Positions 30,120-36,761 of a DNA stretch of 36,761 nt are shown piece after piece. The notes beneath the pieces were generated by a model that was given only the letters and a program-made list of their open reading frames with translations, had not been told where the DNA came from and did no database searches. The stretch is from Bacteroidaceae bacterium (GTDB taxonomy: Bacteria > Bacteroidota > Bacteroidia > Bacteroidales > Bacteroidaceae), in the NCBI GenBank assembly GCA_024682035.1, contig JAIKZS010000108.1:1-36761 (forward strand). The letters are read 5' to 3'. The position numbers were made by a program, and so were the translations under genes. The stretch's first letter is position 1. Each line of letters starts with the position of its first letter.

Positions 30120-30683
30120 ATGGAAAAAAGATTCAAGCAGAGAACGAAAATTTTGGATATCGCAATATCATTTATATCCGTCGTTCTTTCCGTCGGCTCA
30201 TTAGTATATGGTGCTTTTTATTACGATTTGGATGATTTATCCATCTTAATTGAACTATCGTTAAATGTCCTCTACATACTCTGTTTGGTCTTGATTGGTC
30301 TGTATTTTTATAAAATACACATTACCACACACCAATTTTATTATTGGTGCTCCATATGTATAGGTATAGCCATATTTCTGCGAGACATCCTTTTCCCCGT
30401 CGAGATGGACTATTCTTTCCATCTGGTGCGCATAACCTTGGCTACCCTCATGTTATTAATGCTGACCTATTTCTATTCCCGCAAGGAATGGCGGACTTAC
30501 ACCAAGCGAAATTTGTGGTTTATTCTCTTGGTTGACGTACTTATCGCTGCTGTTTATCAAACCGAAGTCATTCTTTATCCCTCTAGTGAATTAACCGACT
30601 TTTACGTTACAGAAATATGGATACGTCCCACCATCACCTATTGTCTGGTAGCTTGTTACATGTCTGAACCAGAAGATGAATAA
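30120..30683 (+). CDS. hypothetical integral membrane protein (several predicted TM helices)
   Basis: Open frame with alternating hydrophobic segments (ILDIAISFISVVLSVGSLVYG, LSLNVLYILCLVLIGLYF, WCSICIGIAIFLRDILF, ITLATLMLLMLTYF, LWFILLVDVLIAAV); family not recognised. Confidence 0.75.
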   Translation: MEKRFKQRTKILDIAISFISVVLSVGSLVYGAFYYDLDDLSILIELSLNVLYILCLVLIGLYFYKIHITTHQFYYWCSICIGIAIFLRDILFPVEMDYSFHLVRITLATLMLLMLTYFYSRKEWRTYTKRNLWFILLVDVLIAAVYQTEVILYPSSELTDFYVTEIWIRPTITYCLVACYMSEPEDE

Positions 30684-30692
30684 TACATAACA

Positions 30693-30723
30693 GGCATCGT
30701 TCTTACACAAGAAAAACGATGCC
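30693..30723. terminator. hairpin between convergent genes, possible terminator
   Basis: GGCATCGTT ... AACGATGCC 9-bp stem; poly-T tail weak. Confidence 0.5.
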
Positions 30724-30759
30724 AGTTATACATAAGTCAGGACTTATTAAAGTCTTGTC

Positions 30760-31056
30760 TTATTTAATGTCAAACAACTTGTAAAAGCCTGTCAAAGTGA
30801 ATATTTTCTGAATTTCACCTTCTACGTGTGTCAGTACCAGCTTACCTCCCTTAGCTACGCTTTCCTTTCTCAGCAGCAGTAATCCACGAAGGCCCAGACT
30901 ACAGATGTAATCCAACTTTGAGCAGTCAATTTCTATACTTTTATCAGCATTTTCTAAAAGAGGTTTTAATTCTTTCATAAAATGTTCAGCTTCGGCTGTG
31001 TCAATCCAGCCCGTCAATGTTCCAATGTAGGAACCGTCTTTTTCAATAATATTCAT
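30760..31056 (-). CDS. STAS domain anti-sigma-factor-antagonist-like protein
   Basis: IEIDCSKLDYICSLGLRGLLLLRKESVAKGGKLVLTHVEGEIQKIFTLTGFYKLFDI; Ser53 aligns with the phosphoacceptor Ser of SpoIIAA/RsbV-type STAS proteins. Confidence 0.92.
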   Translation of the reverse strand: MNIIEKDGSYIGTLTGWIDTAEAEHFMKELKPLLENADKSIEIDCSKLDYICSLGLRGLLLLRKESVAKGGKLVLTHVEGEIQKIFTLTGFYKLFDIK

Positions 31057-31060
31057 ATTG

Positions 31061-32863
31061 TTATTGTAATGGAGTTAACGGATAAATAAAATTCACAATC
31101 AAAATGTTGGCTGCCAGAATGATGAAGTTCATCAATACGCCAACACGCATAAAGTCGCTAAAGCGATAGCCACCAGGACCATACACCAACATGTGTGTAG
31201 GCGACCCAATAGGAGTAGCAAAACTACTGCTGATACTTACCATCAAAGCAATGAGGAAAGGGTAGGGTTCATACCCCAGTTGTTCGGAAGCTTGATACAT
31301 AATGGGGAAGAACATAGCACCAGCAGCCGTATTAGAGATGAACTCTGTAATAAAGGTACCCACCAGACAGATGGCCGTCATGACAACAATCGGATTGGTA
31401 CCGCACACATCAAGTATACCGAAAGCCATACGCTCTGCAATGCCCGTCTTCTGGATGGCTAATCCTAGTACTACAGAACCAGCAAACACCATCAGAATAT
31501 CCCAGTTGATGGCCTTCATTGCTTGATCAACACTACAGCATTTAAAAATTAGCATGGCCATGGCTGCCAGGAAAGCACACTGCAGCAATGGAATAATATT
31601 CATGGCTGAAAGCACCACCATGATCAGCATAATAGTCGAAGAAATCAGTGTTTTCTTACTTATATTAGGCAATTGTGGTGAATCGAAGAACTGTACCATC
31701 GACTTAAGACTATCCATGTTGATTTCCACATTTGGCGAGCTCTCGAACAACAGTGTATCACCAGCTTGCAACAACACCTCTCGTGGCGATTGGTCTATTC
31801 GTTCGCCACTGCGGGCTATGGCCACCAAGGTTAAATTATGGTCTTTTTCAAATGTCAGCTTGCTAAAAGTATTGTTAATCAAGCTACTGCCGAAACTAAC
31901 ATAAGCTGTGCGCAGCTTGCGGTCTTTGTCCAGCTCTTCCATTTTGAAAATATTATGGTCGGCATTCACAAAAGCATGACTCTTCTTCAGTTCCAGCAAT
32001 TCATCAATCTGTCCGGCAAACACCAGTCGGTCGCCACCCATCAGCATCTCATCATCTGGTACAGGCGATAAAATCTTATAATTGTCAAAGTGCTTAATTT
32101 CAATCAGCGAACCACCATTTACATTCGTCAGGCCCGCTTCCGCAATAGTTTGTCCGATATATTCACTGTCTGAAGGAACCAGCAGTTCAATGGTATAGTC
32201 GCTAGTTGCCTCAAAGGCCGATTCTGGAGCCTTCCTATTGGGCAGCAATTTACGCATAGCAATGATACTCAGCACTCCCACGAACAAACAGAACAAACCT
32301 GGAATAGTCGTAGCCAGCACATTCATAACATGGCCCGTCTTTTCTGCATAAAGACCAGATATAATCAAGTTAGGAGGCGTACCGATCAATGTACAAACGC
32401 CACCCATGCCTGATGCATAGCTTAAAGGAATCAATAGTTTTGATGGAGATACATTCAGCTTTTTCGCCCATATCTTGACGATGTTAACGAAGATTGCCAC
32501 CACTGTGGTGTTGCTTAGGAATGAGCTCAGCACAGCCACCGGCACCATCAATCTTACAACCGCCTTGCCATAACTGGAAGGCTGACCAAGTAAATGTTTT
32601 ACAATCCATTGCAGCAGGCCCGTATGCATTAATCCGGCTACCACCACAAACAACACGCCAATGACGATCACAGAGGTAGAGCTGAACCCCGAAAAGGCTT
32701 CTTTCGCATCCAGCACACCCGTTACGAATAAAACACCTATCGCGCCAAGGAATACAAAATCTGACCGTAGTTTGGTAAACAGCAGTACTGTAAACATCGA
32801 GAGCACTGTGATGATTGTAATCCAAGCGTAAATATTAAATCCCAAAAATAAAAATGAGTCCAT
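31061..32863 (-). CDS. SLC13/DASS-type permease with internal RCK_C (TrkA_C) domains
   Basis: KLLIPLSYASGMGGVCTLIGTPPNLIISGLYAEKTG, FITEFISNTAAGAMFFPIMYQASEQLG, SSSFATPIGSPTHMLVYGPGGYRFSDFMRVG; two central RCK_C-like segments (IELLVPSDSEYIGQTIAEAGLTNVNGGSLIEIKH..., ...IDQSPREVLLQAGDTLLFESSP). Confidence 0.94.
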   Translation of the reverse strand: MDSFLFLGFNIYAWITIITVLSMFTVLLFTKLRSDFVFLGAIGVLFVTGVLDAKEAFSGFSSTSVIVIGVLFVVVAGLMHTGLLQWIVKHLLGQPSSYGKAVVRLMVPVAVLSSFLSNTTVVAIFVNIVKIWAKKLNVSPSKLLIPLSYASGMGGVCTLIGTPPNLIISGLYAEKTGHVMNVLATTIPGLFCLFVGVLSIIAMRKLLPNRKAPESAFEATSDYTIELLVPSDSEYIGQTIAEAGLTNVNGGSLIEIKHFDNYKILSPVPDDEMLMGGDRLVFAGQIDELLELKKSHAFVNADHNIFKMEELDKDRKLRTAYVSFGSSLINNTFSKLTFEKDHNLTLVAIARSGERIDQSPREVLLQAGDTLLFESSPNVEINMDSLKSMVQFFDSPQLPNISKKTLISSTIMLIMVVLSAMNIIPLLQCAFLAAMAMLIFKCCSVDQAMKAINWDILMVFAGSVVLGLAIQKTGIAERMAFGILDVCGTNPIVVMTAICLVGTFITEFISNTAAGAMFFPIMYQASEQLGYEPYPFLIALMVSISSSFATPIGSPTHMLVYGPGGYRFSDFMRVGVLMNFIILAANILIVNFIYPLTPLQ

Positions 32864-32871
32864 ATATTTTA

Positions 32872-33381
32872 CTAAGTTTCAATAATTTTAGTTAGTCTTA
32901 GTATATTATAGCCATCGGCTGTACGCTCATACGAAATCGAGTCCATAATTGACTTCACAAGATGAATACCCAGTCCGCCCAACTTACGTTCACTCAGTGG
33001 AGCATCCAAGTCCGATACATTATATTGTGTGGGGTCAAAAGGCATTCCTTTGTCACTAATCTTAATCATTATAACCCCGTCAGCCTTATCAACAGCCAGT
33101 TCCAGAAGGCCATGCGTGCCCTTGGGGTAGGCATAGCTAACCACGTTGACCACCCATTCTTCTACAGCCAAGTTAAGCATTTTGAAAGTTTCATTGTCAA
33201 TGTTGAATCCTGTACATACCTCCTTAAAGAAGTCATGCATGCGTTTCACCTCACTCATTTCATTTTTCAGGATAATGTGTGGCAGGCCAGCAGAGCTTTT
33301 CCACTGTATATATAATGGAGCATACTTGTCATCAGAGGTATTCCGATTGTCAATCAACTGCGTTTTTTCTGAATTCTCCAT
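32872..33381 (-). CDS. RsbW/SpoIIAB-like HATPase_c_2 anti-sigma factor kinase homologue
   Basis: N-box LAVEEWVVNVVSYAYPKG, G1 KISDKGMPFDP, G2 LGGLGIHLVKSIMDSISY. Confidence 0.93.
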   Translation of the reverse strand: MENSEKTQLIDNRNTSDDKYAPLYIQWKSSAGLPHIILKNEMSEVKRMHDFFKEVCTGFNIDNETFKMLNLAVEEWVVNVVSYAYPKGTHGLLELAVDKADGVIMIKISDKGMPFDPTQYNVSDLDAPLSERKLGGLGIHLVKSIMDSISYERTADGYNILRLTKIIET

Positions 33382-33577
33382 GCAACTAATCTAGAAATTC
33401 AATTGTTATTGAGGGTGCTAATTTACAAGTTATTTTTTACATAAGCAACAAAAAACGATTGTCTATTTGTTACATAGCTATTGGAAATCGTAAAAAGTTA
33501 CTTTTTTTGTCAATCTGCCTATAATATATGAGTAAAATAATATATCTTTGCAATATTGTCGAAAAAGAATAAGATGT

Positions 33578-35314
33578 ATGGCCATTGATGATTCAACAAA
33601 GGAAAGTGTGTGGAAGCGTTTAAAGGCTTTCTTTAAGAAACAGACTAATCTGGTTGTCATCATTGTAGCTGCAGTCTTGTTAGAGACTGCTTTAGGTATA
33701 ATGTTCTATTTGCAGCGTAATCTTACATCCAAATTCTTAAATGAAATTACTGACAGCGAAATGTTGGTCATATCCCTTGGCGTTCGCAACCATTTTACCA
33801 AAATAGAAGCCACACTCGATAACATGGCATGGATGTTGACAGATCGCCTTGACAATCCCAATTCCTTGTTCCAGGAAAGCTACAAATTGTTGGAAAATAA
33901 CCCTAATATCTATGGTTGCAGCATTGCCTGCATTCCCAACCTTTTCCCTGACAAAGGCTATTGGTTCGAGCCCTATGCCGTTCGCAAATCCAATGGATCC
34001 ATTGAATCCTCACAGTTGGGATCGGCCAATCATGACTATACGAAATCTAGTTTTTACGTAGAAGCTATTGCACGTGGCGAGGGGCATTGGAGTGAGCCTT
34101 ACCTTGACTCTGATGGCGCTAAGACCATGATTACCAGCTATAGTGTGCCTATTCGCAACAAACAGAATAATATTGTGGCTGTTATCAGTGCCGACATTTC
34201 ACTCGATTGGGTAGCTGAAGTCATGAACAATACATTGCCCCTCGAGCATTCTAAGCGTTTCCTTATCAGCTCTCAATACACCATGCTGGGAGGCGAAAAC
34301 AACTTACTGTTCAACACCATAGTGCAGCATTTAAAGACTAACGATGTAAGCAATGGCTACTTCGAGTTGAACGATGAAAATGTACACGTATTCTTTGATC
34401 CAATAGGAGGAAAAACCGACTGGCTAATTATTTGTGCGGTGGACGAAGATATTTTTTTCGGTTTTTTAAAAAAACGACAATTATTCATGCTCCTATTGGT
34501 AGGTGTTTGCTTTCTGCTGCTGTATTACATTGTACAGCGTACCTCGCGCAACCAAAAGCAATATAACAAGGTACATGCCGAGAAAGAGCGTATCAGCTCA
34601 GAGCTGCAAGTGGCCCACGAGATACAGCAAGGCATGTTGCCAAGCAGCAGCCTGAAGCTCAAAAATGTTGAGGTGTATGGTTCGTTGGTACCTGCCCGCG
34701 AGGTGGGTGGCGATACGTTCTATTACCACATCGTCGATGATTATCTTTATTTCTGCATCGGCGATGTCAGTGGCAAGAGTACCCCCAGCGCCTTATTTAT
34801 GGCCTCCATCAGTTCATTATTCATTGCCTTTTCGAAACAAAAAGATAATCCTGCCGCCATCATGCGCAGAATTAATGCGATATCAACTCCTGGCAATGAT
34901 ACCTGCTTGTTTATCACCCTGTTCATTGGCATGCTACACTTGCCAACAGGTCGTTTGCTTTATTGTAATGCTGGACATGATTCTCCTCTCATCAAGAGTG
35001 ATGGCTTTTGGAGCACGTTAACTTCAGCATCGCAAATACCAGTTGGTTTGGTGGAAAATATGCAATATGATGAGCAGGAAGTATATTTGGCACCCAGCAG
35101 TGAAATTTTCCTTTATACCGATGGTGTTACTGAAGCTGTCAATAGCAGTCGTCAACTCTTCGGGATAGATCGGTTGGAGCAAGTGCTGGCAACTTGTACC
35201 GATGTAGATCCGCAGGCTTTGCAAGATGCGGTGACCAAAGCTGTGCATCAATTTGTAGGCAATGCTGAGCAGAGTGATGACCTTACCATGCTTGTCATTC
35301 ACTATAAGCCATGA
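33578..35314 (+). CDS. membrane-anchored Cache-domain PP2C-type (SpoIIE/RsbU) serine phosphatase
   Basis: N-terminal TM, Cache-like extracellular region (KGYWFEPYAVRKSNG..., GHWSEPYLDSDGAKTMITSYSVPIRNKQNNIVAVISADISLDWV), second TM, then SpoIIE domain (LQVAHEIQQGMLPSSS, VGGDTFYYHIVDDYLYFCIGDVSGKSTPSALFMA, FLYTDGVTEAVN, QSDDLTMLVI); ATG 33578 preferred over TTG 33548. Confidence 0.94.
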   Translation: MAIDDSTKESVWKRLKAFFKKQTNLVVIIVAAVLLETALGIMFYLQRNLTSKFLNEITDSEMLVISLGVRNHFTKIEATLDNMAWMLTDRLDNPNSLFQESYKLLENNPNIYGCSIACIPNLFPDKGYWFEPYAVRKSNGSIESSQLGSANHDYTKSSFYVEAIARGEGHWSEPYLDSDGAKTMITSYSVPIRNKQNNIVAVISADISLDWVAEVMNNTLPLEHSKRFLISSQYTMLGGENNLLFNTIVQHLKTNDVSNGYFELNDENVHVFFDPIGGKTDWLIICAVDEDIFFGFLKKRQLFMLLLVGVCFLLLYYIVQRTSRNQKQYNKVHAEKERISSELQVAHEIQQGMLPSSSLKLKNVEVYGSLVPAREVGGDTFYYHIVDDYLYFCIGDVSGKSTPSALFMASISSLFIAFSKQKDNPAAIMRRINAISTPGNDTCLFITLFIGMLHLPTGRLLYCNAGHDSPLIKSDGFWSTLTSASQIPVGLVENMQYDEQEVYLAPSSEIFLYTDGVTEAVNSSRQLFGIDRLEQVLATCTDVDPQALQDAVTKAVHQFVGNAEQSDDLTMLVIHYKP

Positions 35315-35387
35315 AAGGCATGTCCGCTGGCATCTAGCTGGGGACTTTTGAAAGAATTTTTTGTAATCTATAAATAAGGGAAGTAAT

Positions 35388-35912
35388 ATGAAAAAGGTAT
35401 TATTTGCTTTCGCTGCCCTAGCTGTTTTGGCAGCTTGTGGTGACAAACAGATTTCCGTTCCTACCGAAGAAGGAAATGCACTGAAAAATGAAGTAAATAC
35501 TGAGGTTTCCAGCGAAGTAAAAGGTGAAGCTGCCATTGAGGAAAGTGCAGGAGTGGAGTATGAAATAGCCAAGAACTATTTCTTCAAGAACGGCCAGGAA
35601 ATACCTGCCAGTCCGAAAATCAGTAAGGCTGATGTTTTCGACCAACTCTTTGGCATGGCTACGGTCATGGGAGCAGACGGCATGCCTACCGAAATTGACT
35701 TTAGCCATCAGTTTGTTTTAGCTATCGTACTGCCTGTCACCGACATAGCCACCGAAATCATTCCAGTCAACGTGGAGGATAAAGGCGATACACTGGTCTA
35801 TACTTACGAAGTCAAGACTGGTCAGAAGCAATCATACAGCATTCAGCCTATGTCGCTTATCATTCTCGACAAGCAATACGAAAACAAGGAAGTTGTGCTG
35901 GTCAGCAAATAA
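35388..35912 (+). CDS. hypothetical lipoprotein
   Basis: SpII signal MKKVLFAFAALAVLAACGDKQ; rest not recognised. Confidence 0.8.
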   Translation: MKKVLFAFAALAVLAACGDKQISVPTEEGNALKNEVNTEVSSEVKGEAAIEESAGVEYEIAKNYFFKNGQEIPASPKISKADVFDQLFGMATVMGADGMPTEIDFSHQFVLAIVLPVTDIATEIIPVNVEDKGDTLVYTYEVKTGQKQSYSIQPMSLIILDKQYENKEVVLVSK

Positions 35913-35941
35913 TGATAGAGTCGTAGTTTGTCACGTCACGA

Positions 35942-36565
35942 TTATTTAGTGTACGAAAAACCACATTTAAGTCCCGACACTAATTTCGAAGCACTTGAAA
36001 GCGCCTCCACGAAATCATTGTCGGGCACGCCCCCTAGCTCCCGGAAGATTTCCAACATCTCTTTCGGACTGGTCAGTAGTAGCAGTTCACCATTTTCCAG
36101 TCGTGTAATAATGTTAGCTATCACCACATTCTTATTAGCCAACATCAGTTTTTCGCCACCCACCATCCAAGTGCCGTTAGTCTTGCTCTTCACCATAATG
36201 CTAAGAAAAGTACCATTCACATTGAAAGAAATATGCGTATTAGACGAGTTGATACCGCTCTTCTCGGTATAGTTCTCCAATACCTTCTTCAAGCTGCTAG
36301 CCAGGGTATTAGCCGCAGCCTTCTTCAGCAAGTTGCGGTCGGTACTCAGCACTGCCGTTCCGCTAAACTTCCACGTGCCAATCAAAGAGTCAGCCTTTGC
36401 CACCTTCCCGTCAATAGCATCCTTCAGCTTCTCATAGGTGTCTTCCACAGAGTCCGCTATCTTTTCAGTCTTTGATTTGTCCTCTGCATTATTCACATTT
36501 TGTGCCCCAGCAGATACAGCCCAACCCAGTAAGGCACAAATACAAAATATTTTCAGTCTCATCAT
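35942..36565 (-). CDS. secreted hypothetical protein, resembles DUF4923-type Bacteroidetes proteins
   Basis: Signal peptide ...VSAGAQ; DSLIGTWKFSGTAVLSTDRNLLKKAAANTLASSLKKVLENY...; family assignment from memory. Confidence 0.75.
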   Translation of the reverse strand: MMRLKIFCICALLGWAVSAGAQNVNNAEDKSKTEKIADSVEDTYEKLKDAIDGKVAKADSLIGTWKFSGTAVLSTDRNLLKKAAANTLASSLKKVLENYTEKSGINSSNTHISFNVNGTFLSIMVKSKTNGTWMVGGEKLMLANKNVVIANIITRLENGELLLLTSPKEMLEIFRELGGVPDNDFVEALSSASKLVSGLKCGFSYTK

Positions 36566-36761
36566 AATACTATATTATTTGAGTGTGAAGATAGTGTTTT
36601 TATCTTATTTCAGCAATAATCTGTGGGTATAAATTGCAACAATTCTTTTTTCTACCATCTCTCGTGATTCAATAGCCGATTGTTTTCATCCTTGCGCAGA
36701 CAGCATTTTGGAGAATTTCGATGCATGTTCCACCCATTTGTTTGATGACATGTTTTATTCC

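Noticed and set aside
36633-36761. Possible partial CDS on the minus strand at the right edge
   Set aside because: Only short open frames (e.g. MSSNKWVEHASKFSKMLSAQG*) and no recognisable domain

Overview
The window is about 36.8 kb of a Bacteroidetes chromosome. The taxon is inferred from TAnnTTTG-type promoters, TonB receptor/lipoprotein pairs and SpII signal peptides, with a gene set that looks Prevotella/Bacteroides-like. Most of it is ordinary chromosomal content: a cobalamin riboswitch plus a BtuB-like TonB receptor, divergent from cobQ-cobD-cbiB; a Kv-type ion channel, a serine recombinase, an outer-membrane beta-barrel protein and a LysM/periplasmic-binding protein as a tight minus-strand cluster; uvrA; a POT peptide transporter; GNAT; a GH27 alpha-galactosidase; proS; a Nif3-like protein; a zinc-ribbon coiled-coil protein; a stand-alone HsdR_N-type PD-(D/E)XK protein; amn; holA; an XRE regulator; pyrK-pyrD; an iron alcohol dehydrogenase; a GH13 amylase; and trmD. 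The best candidate for an undescribed system is at 30760..35314. It is a sigma-factor-free partner-switching module (HATPase anti-sigma-like kinase, STAS antagonist, divergent Cache-PP2C/SpoIIE phosphatase) with an SLC13/RCK_C permease encoded between the kinase and the STAS gene. The second is a composite promoter/palindrome element (AAAATA-N8-TATTTTG-TTCTG-N14-TAnnTTTG) found in identical register at three unrelated promoters, with compensatory base changes in its stem. No CRISPR array, rRNA, tRNA, IS element or prophage was recognised.
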